In this document: piece after piece, positions 49,425 to 58,034 of the stretch
How the letters are laid out: each line of letters begins with the position of its first letter
Numbering within the stretch: position 1 is the stretch's first letter
Assembly: GCA_965198715.1 (NCBI GenBank)
Contig: CBDAPV010000002.1
Location: forward strand, 372,001 to 436,000
Length of the DNA stretch: 64,000 nucleotides
Source of the DNA: RH-AL1 sp965198715
GTDB taxonomy: Bacteria > Pseudomonadota > Alphaproteobacteria > Rhizobiales > Beijerinckiaceae
Direction: 5' to 3'
Program-made: the position numbers and the translations under genes
Notes under the pieces: model-generated
The model's input: the letters and a program-made list of their open reading frames with translations, nothing else
What the model was told of the DNA's origin: nothing
The model's database searches: none

Positions 49425-49662
49425 CGACCTGGGCCGTTACGGCCACTCCTTTGATCTCACGCGAGCTGTATGGGGCCGGGCCCTGCTCTGTCCCGCGTCT
49501 CGACGAGCGGACAAGATCTAAGAGGGCTCAGGCGCAGCAGTAGCGCTGAAAGCGCCGAGCCTGACGGGCGGCGATATGCGAGGCCGACATGACGCTTTCT
49601 TAATGCTGGCGGGTTGTCGCGGGTTACGCTTTCAACAACGTAAGCCCGCCCAGCGCGCATCT

Positions 49663-50205
49663 TCAAGCGACAGCATCGGGAACGTCGTCGGCGAGCCGGC
49701 TGCGCTCGGCGAAGGTCCACCAGCGGCTGGCGGCGTAGCTCCACACCGTGACGATGCCGGTCACGACGACCTGGGCCGGCAGGTAGGGCAGGTGGCGCCA
49801 GTCGACCGCCAGCGTCATCAGCAGCGCGGTGGCGAGGAAGCCGACGCCGGCCACGGCGGAGAAGCGCCAGATTGCCTCGAAATGGCGCTTGCGGCTCTTG
49901 AACGTGTGCCGGCGGTTGAGGGTGTAGGAGATCACCCCGCCGAAGCAGTAGCCGAGCAGCGTCGCCGGCACCGGCGGCTTGTGGGCGAGCTGCACGAGCA
50001 GCACCAGCACGGTGTAATGAGCTGATGTGGCGAGGCAGCCGATCACCACGAAAGAGCCGAGCTGGCGAAGATTTGAGGCAAGCGCTGGCACTGATGCTCC
50101 GAAGACACGCTGTTCAAGGCTTGCGAAAACGATCCCGGCCTGCCACGCAAAAGCCGCGGACGGCTTGCGAAGAGGGGCGGGCCAGCTCGCATACGTAGAC
50201 TGCAT
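49663..50205 (-). CDS. GtrA family membrane protein
   Basis: 180 residues with four membrane helices. Family features: LGSFVVIGCLATSAHYTVLVLL, then GVISYTLNRRHTFKSRKRH and the end YAASRWWTFAER. GtrA proteins are thought to flip or carry lipid-linked sugars for surface glycans. The N-terminal 45 residues before the first helix are longer than usual, and no closer start with a good ribosome site is seen. No glycosyltransferase gene is nearby. Confidence 0.88.
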   Translation of the reverse strand: MQSTYASWPAPLRKPSAAFAWQAGIVFASLEQRVFGASVPALASNLRQLGSFVVIGCLATSAHYTVLVLLVQLAHKPPVPATLLGYCFGGVISYTLNRRHTFKSRKRHFEAIWRFSAVAGVGFLATALLMTLAVDWRHLPYLPAQVVVTGIVTVWSYAASRWWTFAERSRLADDVPDAVA

Positions 50206-50226
50206 CGCGTTCAAGGGGAGACCAAC

Positions 50227-50757
50227 ATGCGTTTCGATTTCGTGAAGACCGGCCGTGTCGCCGCCGTTCTCGCCGCCACGACCCTCGCAGGCGTCTTCGC
50301 CGCGACGTCGGCCAAGGCCGAGCTCGTCGGCCAGCTGCAGTGCAACATCGGGCCGGGCGTCGGCCAGCTCGTCAGCTCCAAGCGGCCGGTGTCTTGCACC
50401 TATCGCACGGCCGGCATGCCGGTCCAGTTCTACAACGGCGAGCTCGGCCGCATCGGCCTCGACGTCGGCAATCTCGCCTCGGGCACGCTGACCTATGACG
50501 TGGTCGCGATCGGCACCCCGGGCCTCGGCGTGCTCCAGGGCTCCTACGTCGGCGCCGGCGGCGGCGTGACGCTCGGGACGGGCATCGGCGTCAACACACT
50601 GGTCGGCGGCAACGGCCAGTCGGTCACCCTGCAGCCGCTCGCCACCACCGTCTCCACCGGCACCAATATCAATGCCGGCTTCACCTCGCTGGCGCTGACC
50701 TTCGCCGGCACGGAAGGCCCGCGCCTGCGCCGCCGTGGCATCGTCGCCCGCTACTGA
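50227..50757 (+). CDS. DUF992 exported protein
   Basis: 176 residues. Signal peptide with cleavage near SAKA; AGGGGAG ribosome site 6 nt before the ATG. The mature chain matches DUF992: LVGQLQCNIGPGVGQLV, two conserved cysteines, GRIGLDVG and a Gly/Val-rich GSYVGAGGGVTLG and NTLVGGNGQSVTLQP. Family members are small Rhizobiales periplasmic proteins of unknown function. A terminator follows, so the gene is its own unit. Confidence 0.9.
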   Translation: MRFDFVKTGRVAAVLAATTLAGVFAATSAKAELVGQLQCNIGPGVGQLVSSKRPVSCTYRTAGMPVQFYNGELGRIGLDVGNLASGTLTYDVVAIGTPGLGVLQGSYVGAGGGVTLGTGIGVNTLVGGNGQSVTLQPLATTVSTGTNINAGFTSLALTFAGTEGPRLRRRGIVARY

Positions 50758-50783
50758 ACTGATCAGCGCTGCTCTCACGTGAA

Positions 50784-50813
50784 AAGGCGTCCCTCGCGGG
50801 CGCCTTTTTCTTT
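50784..50813 (+). terminator. Rho-independent terminator after the DUF992 gene
   Basis: Stem AGGCG(T)CCC pairing with GGGCGCCT with one bulged T and a 4-nt loop, followed by TTTTTCTTT. It starts 27 bp after the stop codon. Confidence 0.85.
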
Positions 50814-50877
50814 ATGCGGCGGGTCGTGGGCTGCTGGAAGCCTCCCTCTTACGGCGGAGGAGGCCCATCTAGCTGTC

Positions 50878-51570
50878 ATGATCGATGCCGCCTTCGCCGC
50901 CGCCGCCGAGATCCTGAGCCCGCCGTTCCGCGCGGTGCTGGCCAAGACGCTCGGCCTCACAATGCTGCTGCTGGCCTTCTGCGCCGTCGGGCTAGAGAAG
51001 CTCGCCATGGCCTACCTGGTGACGCCCTGGCACTGGGCCTCGACCGCGCTCCAGGTCCTGACAGGGCTCGGCCTCGTCGTCGCCGTCGCGGTGCTGGTCA
51101 CGCCGGTGGCCTTCGTCGTCGCCGGCTTCTTCTTCGACGAGCTCGCCGACCACGTCGAGCGCGACCTGGCCGGGCCCGCGGGACGAGGCCGGCCGCTGCC
51201 GCTCGGCGAGGCCACGCTGCTAGGCCTCAAGTTCGGCCTGGTCAGCCTGGGCGTGAACCTCGCCGCGCTGCTTCTGCTGCTGGTGCCGGGCGTCAACGCG
51301 GTCGCCTTCTTCGGCGCCAACGCCTATCTCTTCGGCCGCGGCTTCTTCGAACTGGCGGCGCTGCGCTACCGGCCGATTGCCGAGGTGCGCGCGCTGCGCC
51401 GCCGCCACGCCCTGCGCATCTTCGGCGCCGGCTGCCTGTGCGCCGCGGTCGCCTCCGTGCCGATCCTGCAGCTGCTGGCGCCGCTGTTCGCCACCGCGCT
51501 GCTCGTGCGCGTGGCGCAGCCGCTGGTGCGCGGGCGGCTGCCGGCCCCGGCTCAGCCGCCGGTGTTGTAG
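50878..51570 (+). CDS. EI24/CysZ-like membrane protein
   Basis: 230 residues from ATG 50878; the frame extends left through the terminator and is not coding there. Four or five long hydrophobic segments (for example LGLTMLLLAFCAVGLEKLA) and the pattern FFDELADHVERDL followed by GLKFGLVSLGVNLAALLLLLVPG fit the EI24 domain. E. coli CysZ of this family takes up sulphate, but no cys genes are nearby. It overlaps the convergent reductase gene by 19 bp. Confidence 0.85.
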   Translation: MIDAAFAAAAEILSPPFRAVLAKTLGLTMLLLAFCAVGLEKLAMAYLVTPWHWASTALQVLTGLGLVVAVAVLVTPVAFVVAGFFFDELADHVERDLAGPAGRGRPLPLGEATLLGLKFGLVSLGVNLAALLLLLVPGVNAVAFFGANAYLFGRGFFELAALRYRPIAEVRALRRRHALRIFGAGCLCAAVASVPILQLLAPLFATALLVRVAQPLVRGRLPAPAQPPVL

Positions 51571-52565
51571 GCGGCGTACTGCCCGGTCTTGCGGTAGCGG
51601 CCGAGGTAGCGCGGCACGAAGCTCTCGAAGCTTTCCGGGTGGATGCCGAGGCCCGGCAGGGTGCGGCCCTCGCGCTTGGCCGCCTCGGAGACGACGTTGT
51701 CCTCCTTGAGCAGCTCGACCTGGTCCACCGTCATCTCCAGCATCTCGGGCATCAGGCCGAAGCTGGCCTTGCTGACCATCTCGGTCACGCCGGCCATCCG
51801 CGTCGCAAGCGAGAACGGCAGCTTGACCAGCGGGCGCTTGCGTTCGGTGGTCTTGAGGATGAAGCGCATGAGGTCGGCGAAAGAGACGGCTTCCGGCCCG
51901 CCGAGCTCGTAGGTGGTGCCCGGCAGCGCCTTGCCGTCGACGGCGAGCGCGATCGCCTCGGCGACGTCGCCGACGAAGACCGGCTGCAGCAGGCCCTCGC
52001 CGCCGCCGATGAGCGGCAGGGCCGGCATCACGCGGGCCATTCCGGCAAAGCGGTTGAAGAACTTGTCCTCCGGCCCGAACACGATCGAGGGCCGTACGAT
52101 CACCGCCTCGGGGATGATCTCGAGCGCCAGGCGCTCGCCTTCGGCCTTGGTGCGCCCGTACTCGGCGGCGGAGTTCGGATCGGCGCCGATCGCCGACATC
52201 TGCACGAAGCGGGTGATGCCGGCGGCCTTGGTCGCCTCGGCGACGGTCCGCACGCCTTCGGCCTGCAGCGCGGAAAAGGTCTGCTTGCCGCCCTGGGCAA
52301 GGATGCCGACGAGGTTCACCACGGCGTCGGCGTCGCGCACCGCGCGGGCGACCGAGTCGGGGTAGCGCAGGTTCGCCTGCACCGCGTTGATCTGGCCGAC
52401 CTTGCCCGAGACCTGGGTGACAAAGGCGGCACCGGGGCGGCGCGAGGCGATGCGCACGCGGTAGCCGTGCTCGGCTAAGGCCTTGGCGACATAGCGGCCG
52501 ACGAAGCCGGAGCCGCCGAAGACGGTGACGAGCTTGGCGGTCTTGATGAGGGTCGGTGCCACCAT
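51552..52565 (-). CDS. NDUFA9-like NAD-dependent epimerase/reductase family protein
   Basis: 337 residues. The N-terminal Rossmann motif is VTVFGGSGFVGRYVAKAL; later YGRTKAEGE and VIVRPSIVFGPEDKFFNR are typical of the atypical SDR group called complex I NDUFA9 subunit family. In bacteria these proteins are stand-alone and may act on quinones or lipids. The active-site Tyr and Lys of the SDR family are in EYGRTKAE. Confidence 0.9.
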   Translation of the reverse strand: MVAPTLIKTAKLVTVFGGSGFVGRYVAKALAEHGYRVRIASRRPGAAFVTQVSGKVGQINAVQANLRYPDSVARAVRDADAVVNLVGILAQGGKQTFSALQAEGVRTVAEATKAAGITRFVQMSAIGADPNSAAEYGRTKAEGERLALEIIPEAVIVRPSIVFGPEDKFFNRFAGMARVMPALPLIGGGEGLLQPVFVGDVAEAIALAVDGKALPGTTYELGGPEAVSFADLMRFILKTTERKRPLVKLPFSLATRMAGVTEMVSKASFGLMPEMLEMTVDQVELLKEDNVVSEAAKREGRTLPGLGIHPESFESFVPRYLGRYRKTGQYAAYNTGG

Positions 52566-52657
52566 GTCTCGCGCTCCCGTTCGGCCGTGCGGGCGATCTT
52601 TAGAGGAGCGGGTACGGCGCTGTACAGCGCCGCGCCGTCGCGGCGCCGAAGCTCACG

Positions 52658-52944
52658 TCAGACCAGCTCGATCCGAAGCGTTCGCCCGACGGCCTGAGCG
52701 GCGGACATCAGCGTCTCCAGCGTAACGCCGCCTCCTTCGGTGGAAAGAAGCCGGTCGACCTGCGCCCGGCTCGTTTTCATGAGTTCGGCCATGCGCGTCT
52801 TGGTGATCCGTTGCTTCTTCATCTCTTCGGCGATCTGCGCCGCCAGCACGGCTTTGAGCGCCTCGACCGTCACCTCCTCGCGAAGACCGTTTTCCCCAGC
52901 CAGCTCTCAAAACTCGAGCCGAGCCGGCCGGAAGCATAAGTCAT
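52658..52944 (-). pseudogene. Frameshifted XRE-type HTH antitoxin gene
   Basis: A good start exists at ATG 52944 with GAGAGG 6 nt upstream, reading MTYASGRLGSSFESWLG, then the frame ends at TGA 52870. The conserved remainder, ENGLREEVTVEALKAVLA and on through the HTH (KTRMAELMKTSRAQVDRLL) to RIELV, is in the neighbouring frame. One missing G in the run CTGGGGAAAA would join them into a 95-residue HTH protein like antitoxins I know (GSSFDDFL..EG...EEVT). The shorter GTG frame (52873) has its AGGAG with no spacing. Confidence 0.7.
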
Positions 52945-53049
52945 CCCAAACCTCTCTTACTCTGCCGCACCAGGGTCAGCGACCCGTGTCCGGTTGCCCC
53001 CCGCTTCCGCCCGCTGTAACCCACCGGCTGCTCTTCCGTCGGGATCGTC

Positions 53050-54150
53050 ATGGGTTTCAAATGCGGCATCGTCGGCCTGCCGAACGTCGGCAAGTCGACC
53101 CTTTTCAACGCGCTCACGCAGACGGCGGCGGCACAGGCGGCGAACTATCCGTTCTGCACCATCGAGCCCAACGTCGGCGACGTCGCCGTACCCGACGAGC
53201 GGCTGGAGACGTTGGCCTCGATCGCCTCGTCGAAGGAGATCATCCCCACGCGGCTGACCTTCGTCGACATAGCCGGCCTGGTGCGCGGCGCCTCCAAAGG
53301 CGAGGGGCTCGGCAACCAGTTCCTCGCCAATATCCGCGAGTGCGACGCCATCGCCCACGTGGTGCGCTGCTTCGAGGACGACGACATCACCCACGTCGAG
53401 GGCAAGATCGCGCCGGTCGACGACATCGAGACGATCGAGACCGAGCTGATGCTGGCCGACCTCGACAGCCTGGAGAAGCGCGTGCCCGCGCTAGAGAAGA
53501 AGGCCAAGACCGGTGGCGACAAGGAGGCCAAGGAGCTGCTCGACCTGATGACGCGCTGCCTCGTGCTGCTGCGCGAGGGCAAGCCGGCGCGCCTGGCCGA
53601 GGTCAAGACCGACGAGCGCAAGACCTTCGTCGGCCTCGGCCTGCTGTCGTCGAAGCCGGTGCTCTACGTTTGCAACGTCGAGGAGGCCTCGGCCGACAAG
53701 GGCAACGGCTTCTCGGAGGCCGTAGCCGCCCGCGCCAAGGAGGAGGGTGCCGTCGCCGTCGTCGTCTCCGCCCGCATCGAGAGCGAGATCGCGGTGTTGC
53801 CGGCGGACGAACAGGCCGAGTATCTCGAGGCGGTGGGGCTGGTCGAGCCCGGCCTCAACCGCGTCATTCGCGCCGGCTACCGGCTGCTGCACCTCATCAC
53901 CTACTTCACCGTCGGCCCCAAGGAGACCCGCGCCTGGACGATCCCCCAGGGCACCAGGGGGCCGGCGGCGGCGGGCGTGATCCATACCGATTTCGAGAAG
54001 GGCTACATCCGCGCCGAGACGGTGGCCTACGACGACTACGTCTCCGGCAAGGGCGAGGCCGGCGCGCGCGAGGCGGGGAAGTTCCGGCTGGAAGGCAAGG
54101 AGTACGTCGTGGCCGACGGCGACGTGCTGCATTTCCGCTTCGCCAACTGA
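53050..54150 (+). CDS. ychF: YchF, Obg-family ATPase
   Basis: 366 residues, the normal length. Walker A is GLPNVGKSTLFNAL and the switch region DIAGLVRGASKGEGLGNQFL. The variant NVEE, in place of the NKxD of true GTPases, is in the segment PVLYVCNVEEAS and explains ATP preference. The C-terminal TGS domain has TYFTVGPKETRAWTIPQGT. YchF is linked to translation and the stress response. It stands alone here. Confidence 0.97.
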   Translation: MGFKCGIVGLPNVGKSTLFNALTQTAAAQAANYPFCTIEPNVGDVAVPDERLETLASIASSKEIIPTRLTFVDIAGLVRGASKGEGLGNQFLANIRECDAIAHVVRCFEDDDITHVEGKIAPVDDIETIETELMLADLDSLEKRVPALEKKAKTGGDKEAKELLDLMTRCLVLLREGKPARLAEVKTDERKTFVGLGLLSSKPVLYVCNVEEASADKGNGFSEAVAARAKEEGAVAVVVSARIESEIAVLPADEQAEYLEAVGLVEPGLNRVIRAGYRLLHLITYFTVGPKETRAWTIPQGTRGPAAAGVIHTDFEKGYIRAETVAYDDYVSGKGEAGAREAGKFRLEGKEYVVADGDVLHFRFAN

Positions 54151-54209
54151 CATCGCCCGCGACAGAGCGGCGAACTGGACGCTTTCGCCCCGACGCGCGA
54201 GGGTAGGTG

Positions 54210-54554
54210 ATGGCGAACGAGATAGAGTTCGACAGCATCGACCGAGAGATCGACGATCTCCAGGAACGCCTCGACGGCTGCCGTCAGGCGATGGCGCTAT
54301 CGCGCGCGGCTTTGGTCGTGTCGCTGCTGACCCTGGCGTCGGTGCTGACGTTCGCCGGGAGCTGGCGGACGCCGGCCGTGGTGCTGTTCGCCATCGCCGG
54401 GGCCATCGGTGGCACGGTGTGGCTCGGCGCCAGTCGTACGTCGCGCGACGAGACCGAGGAGAAGCTCGCGGCGCTGGAGCGCACCAAAGCCAAGCTGATC
54501 GACGAAGTCGCCGCTCGTAACGGCTGGCGCGACCTCACGCCGACGGTTCACTGA
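54210..54554 (+). CDS. Small two-helix membrane protein with coiled-coil ends
   Basis: 114 residues from ATG 54210 (GAGGG 6 nt upstream; GTG 54207 is just before). A short acidic coiled coil (IDREIDDLQERLDGCRQAM) is followed by two membrane helices (about 33-75) and a second coiled coil (DETEEKLAALERTKAKLIDEV). No known family is recognised. The design resembles small membrane scaffolds, but no function can be given. Confidence 0.75.
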   Translation: MANEIEFDSIDREIDDLQERLDGCRQAMALSRAALVVSLLTLASVLTFAGSWRTPAVVLFAIAGAIGGTVWLGASRTSRDETEEKLAALERTKAKLIDEVAARNGWRDLTPTVH

Positions 54555-54555
54555 G

Positions 54556-54789
54556 CTATCGACTCGCGGGTGTGCCTTCTGGCTTGGGCGACCCCTTGAG
54601 TCCTTCCTGCGGCTTGACCGCAGGCTTCGGGTTATTCGGCGAGCCGGGCGGGCCGGCTTCGCCTGCGGGCAGGCCGCTATTGATCGCGCGCTGGTGCCCG
54701 GCCCCGCCGGCTCCGGCCCCGCCTCCGGCGGCCATGGCCGGAAAAGCCGAGGTCAGGAGCATCAGATGCAATACCAACGTCTTTGACAT
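54556..54789 (-). CDS. Short exported Gly/Pro-rich protein
   Basis: 77 residues. Signal peptide MSKTLVLHLMLLTSAFPAMA, then a mature chain of Gly, Ala, Pro and Lys without predicted structure. AAGGTGG lies 8 nt before the ATG. It overlaps nothing and ends 1 bp from the convergent gene at 54554. Function unknown. Confidence 0.65.
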   Translation of the reverse strand: MSKTLVLHLMLLTSAFPAMAAGGGAGAGGAGHQRAINSGLPAGEAGPPGSPNNPKPAVKPQEGLKGSPKPEGTPASR

Positions 54790-54870
54790 CGCTGCGCCAC
54801 CTTACGTTACGGCTATGGCGACCTGCTGGGAACCGTCGCTCAAGCCCGCCTGTCGGCCAGAACACATCGA

Positions 54871-55197
54871 TCAGTACCGGCCGTCTCGTGCGCCGCCGTG
54901 GTTCTCGACCCTGTACTTGCGCTTGAACGTGCTCGGCACGAGGCGCTGGTGACGGTGCAGCCGCGCGATAGGAGGATTGCCCTGCGAAAAGTCGCCGGTG
55001 GTCTGCGGGTACGGGTCGCGCATGATCGTCTGCGGGCCTCCGAGCCGGCTCGGCTCGGGATCGAGCGGTTCCGCACCGGTCACCCCTGTCGGATAGGGTG
55101 AGGGTATCAGCGCCTGTCCCGCCAAAGCGACGGACGGCGCCGCGAGGAGGCCGCCCAACAGGACGAACGGAAGGATCGAGAAGGGGATGGCACGCAT
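54871..55197 (-). CDS. Small exported protein of unknown function
   Basis: 108 residues from ATG 55197 (MRAIPFSILPFVLLGG), with a clear signal peptide ending near VALA. The frame continues to 55281 without a signal and is not used. The mature part is Pro- and Arg-rich and ends with KRKYRVENHGGARDGRY. No cysteine or catalytic motif is seen. It is divergent from carA and may share the 184-bp spacer as promoter region. Confidence 0.65.
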   Translation of the reverse strand: MRAIPFSILPFVLLGGLLAAPSVALAGQALIPSPYPTGVTGAEPLDPEPSRLGGPQTIMRDPYPQTTGDFSQGNPPIARLHRHQRLVPSTFKRKYRVENHGGARDGRY

Positions 55198-55381
55198 GCT
55201 ATGCAAAGTCGGGTGCGGCCAGCCGATCGCAAGCCCGACGCGTCGACGCTCCGGGTCACGTGATGGTGGCTGCGCGATCAACGCGCTCGATTGACGCCTT
55301 TGCCGCTTCTCCCTAGGGGAGTGGCATACCCTTCGTCAGAGGCCGCCGTCCCCGCCCGACCGCGGTTCGGCGGAGCGCAGG

Positions 55382-56575
55382 ATGCAAGCCATGAGCGACA
55401 TTCCCGGTTGGAGCGAGCGCAAGGTCACGGCGGTGCTCGTGCTTTCCGACGGCATGGTGCTCGAGGGCGAAGGCTACGGCGCCACGGGCGAGGCGGTCGG
55501 CGAGCTGTGCTTCAACACCGCGATGACCGGCTATCAGGAGATCCTCACCGACCCCTCTTACAACGGCCAGATCGTCACCTTCACCTTTCCCCACGTCGGC
55601 AACGTCGGTGCCAACGAGCAGGACGTCGAGTCGGTCATCGCCTCCTCGCAGGCCAACGCCGTCGGGCTGGTCACGCTGGCGCCGGTGACCGGGCCCTCCA
55701 ACCACCGCTCGACGCTGCATTTCGAAGAATGGCTTCGCCGTCGCGGCATCGTCGGCATCTCCGGCATCGACACGCGGGCGCTGACCGCCCTGATGCGCGA
55801 CGAGGGAGTCCCCAACGCATTGGTCGCCCATAATCCCGACGGGCATTTCGACCTCGGCGCGCTGAAGGCCAAGGCGGCGGCCTGGTGCGGCCTCGTCGGC
55901 GTGGACCTCGTGCCCAAGGTCACCACGACCCAGCGTTTCGAGTGGGACGAGGGCACCTGGACTGACGAGGGCTACCCCACGCACGCGGAGGGCCGCTTCA
56001 AGGTGGTCGCGATCGACTACGGCGTGAAGCGCAATATCCTGCGGCTGCTGGCCGACGTCGGCTGCTCTGTCACCGTGGTGCCATCGACCGCGACGGCGGC
56101 CGACATTCTGGCGATGAAGCCCGACGGGGTGATGATCGCCAATGGCCCCGGCGACCCCGCCGCCACCGGTGACTACGCCGTGCCCGTCATCAAGGACCTG
56201 CTCGAGGCCCGGGTGCCGACCTTCGGCATCTGCCTCGGCCACCAGCTGCTGGCGTTGGCCGTCGGCGGCAGGACGGCCAAGATGCGCCAGGGCCATCACG
56301 GCGCCAACCATCCGGTGATGGACTTCACCACCAACAAGGTCGAGATCGTCTCGATGAACCACGGCTTCTCTGTCGACCGCGACAGCCTGCCTGCGAACGC
56401 GCGCGAGACTCACAAGAGCCTGTTCGACGGCACCAATTGCGGGCTCGAGCTGATCGACCGGCCGGCGTTCTCGGTCCAGCACCACCCGGAAGCCTCGCCC
56501 GGCCCCAAGGACAGCCATTACCTGTTCCGCCGTTTTGCCGAGCTGATGGAGAAGAGCAGGGCCGAGACGGCCTGA
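55382..56575 (+). CDS. carA: CarA, carbamoyl-phosphate synthase small subunit
   Basis: 397 residues. The glutaminase subunit supplies ammonia to CarB for arginine and pyrimidine synthesis. The N-terminal part reads LVLSDGMVLEGEGYGATGEAVGELCFNT. The GATase domain has the nucleophile Cys284 in TFGICLGHQLLALA and the His-Glu pair in QHHPEASPGP. ATG 55391 is an alternative start. carB is not in the window; what follows is an intergenic stretch and a DUF1467 gene on the other strand. Confidence 0.97.
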   Translation: MQAMSDIPGWSERKVTAVLVLSDGMVLEGEGYGATGEAVGELCFNTAMTGYQEILTDPSYNGQIVTFTFPHVGNVGANEQDVESVIASSQANAVGLVTLAPVTGPSNHRSTLHFEEWLRRRGIVGISGIDTRALTALMRDEGVPNALVAHNPDGHFDLGALKAKAAAWCGLVGVDLVPKVTTTQRFEWDEGTWTDEGYPTHAEGRFKVVAIDYGVKRNILRLLADVGCSVTVVPSTATAADILAMKPDGVMIANGPGDPAATGDYAVPVIKDLLEARVPTFGICLGHQLLALAVGGRTAKMRQGHHGANHPVMDFTTNKVEIVSMNHGFSVDRDSLPANARETHKSLFDGTNCGLELIDRPAFSVQHHPEASPGPKDSHYLFRRFAELMEKSRAETA

Positions 56576-56923
56576 CCCTCCTCCGCGAAGCGGGCTGCGG
56601 CATGCCCCCAACACCGCGCCCGTGTCGCCAGCGCGAGACGGAGCGCGTGTGCCGCGCGGGGCGAGGTGGCCGAACGGCGACATGGCGGGTCCATCGACAC
56701 TCCCTGCTAATCGCACACCCGCATTTTGCGTCGCGATGCGTCGCGGCCGGAGCGAAACCGCACTGGTAAAATGACCGAGAAAGCGGCTGGTTCCTACTCT
56801 TCGAGGCTTTGTCCGGACGCCGACGTGCGCCGCGAACCGTCCCGCCCGCCAGGGTCGGCGTCAAGCTTCGCTCGTGCTCGACCAGGCGGCCGCCAGCCTT
56901 TCCTCTCGCGGCGCGCGAGGATG
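56576..56923. other. 348-bp spacer between carA and the DUF1467 gene
   Basis: Holds repeat C copy 2 (56710-56785). No gene is visible. A short tRNA-Ser-like phrase (GAGGTGGCCGAACGG, then CTGCTAA) at about 56665-56709 does not fold as a tRNA. Confidence 0.5.
56710..56785. repeat. Dispersed repeat C, copy 2
   Basis: Matches 14801-14895 in inverted orientation. The shared parts are ATCGCACACCCGCATTTTGC-like and GTAAAATGACCGAG. An internal gap of about 19 bp separates the conserved halves relative to copy 1. Confidence 0.72.
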
Positions 56924-57166
56924 CTAGCCCACCACTCGTAGCACGATCACCAGCAGCACGAACACGACGATTGAGATCAGCGTGGTCAGCCCCGCCTTCA
57001 TCCAGAGGCGCGGCGCCGTCGGCGCGCCAGGCTCCGTACCGGGCGTCACCTCGCCCATCTCCTGCTGCGAGCGTATGCCGATGGGCAGCACCGCGAAGAG
57101 CACGGTGAACCAGATCGTCAGGAACACCGCCACGGCGAGGGCGACGGGGATGGGAAGCAGGCTCAT
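56924..57166 (-). CDS. DUF1467 family small membrane protein
   Basis: 80 residues from ATG 57166 with GAGG just upstream; a TTG at 57178 would add four residues. Two membrane helices flank a short loop (IGIRSQQEMGEVTPGTEPGAP), the exact layout of DUF1467. Small alphaproteobacterial membrane proteins of unknown function. Confidence 0.88.
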   Translation of the reverse strand: MSLLPIPVALAVAVFLTIWFTVLFAVLPIGIRSQQEMGEVTPGTEPGAPTAPRLWMKAGLTTLISIVVFVLLVIVLRVVG

Positions 57167-57315
57167 GGGCCTCTTCAACGCCTAGCGCGGTGTCCACGCA
57201 AGGCGCCTTGTGGCGCGCCGGTCACGCCGAGCCGGAAAGGGCCGGCGGCCGATTGTAACCCGGCGAGCGTCCGAACACAGTGAAGTGCTGCTGCTTCGCA
57301 GAGGAACCTCGAGCG

Positions 57316-57885
57316 ATGATCCGACGATTTGCCGCTTCGGCGGCCCTTGCGGCGAGCTTGCTCGCATGCAGTCTCGCGCCGGCCCGCGCCGACCTCTTCG
57401 ACTTCCTCCAGCCGATGTTCGGCGGGACGCCGGCCGGCACGGTCGCCCCGCCGCGCGAGATGGTGTCCTACGCTGGGCGCGAGCGGCCCGGCACGGTGAT
57501 CATCTCCACCGCGGAACGCAGATTGTACCTCGTCGAGCCGGGCGGCCAGGCGATGCGCTACGGCGTCGGCGTCGGTCGCCAGGGCTTCACCTGGGGCGGG
57601 GTCAAGACCATCACCGCCAAGCGCGAGTGGCCGGATTGGACTCCGCCGTCGCAGATGCTGCACCGCCGCCCCGACCTGCCGCGGCACATGAAGGGCGGCA
57701 TCGACAATCCGCTCGGCGCCCGCGCCATGTACCTCGGGGGCTCGATGTACCGCATCCACGGCTCCAACGAGCCGGAGACGATCGGCCAGGCGGTGTCCTC
57801 AGGCTGCATCCGCATGACCAACGCCGACGTCACCGACCTGTACGAACGCGTCCGCGTCGGCACCAAGGTCATCGTCCAGCGTTGA
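57316..57885 (+). CDS. Short L,D-transpeptidase (ErfK/YbiS/YkuD type)
   Basis: 189 residues from ATG 57316. A signal peptide ends near APARA, and a possible lipobox (LLAC) lies before it. The YkuD domain has IISTAERRLYLVEPG, YGVGVGRQGFTWGG and the catalytic IHGSNEPETIGQAVSSGCIR, with Cys164. This is the classical family that attaches proteins to peptidoglycan or makes 3-3 bonds. It is the third L,D-transpeptidase in the window. Confidence 0.93.
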   Translation: MIRRFAASAALAASLLACSLAPARADLFDFLQPMFGGTPAGTVAPPREMVSYAGRERPGTVIISTAERRLYLVEPGGQAMRYGVGVGRQGFTWGGVKTITAKREWPDWTPPSQMLHRRPDLPRHMKGGIDNPLGARAMYLGGSMYRIHGSNEPETIGQAVSSGCIRMTNADVTDLYERVRVGTKVIVQR

Positions 57886-58034
57886 GCCGGAACGCTGCCA
57901 CCGAGCAGCTCGACGGTTCGATTTCGTTCGCGCGAGGAAATCGTCCGCGCTAGGTTGCTCGACAGCGGTTCTCCGTGGCGCATCCTCTTGGACGCCAGAA
58001 CGTGGCGTCCGCGCGCCAACGTCTGCGATGAAAC

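Noticed and set aside
56660..56745. tRNA-Ser-like sequence (GAGGTGGCCGAACGG followed by CTGCTAA)
   Set aside because: The would-be anticodon stem does not pair and no T-arm (GTTCGAATCC-like) follows. It is a chance resemblance next to repeat C.
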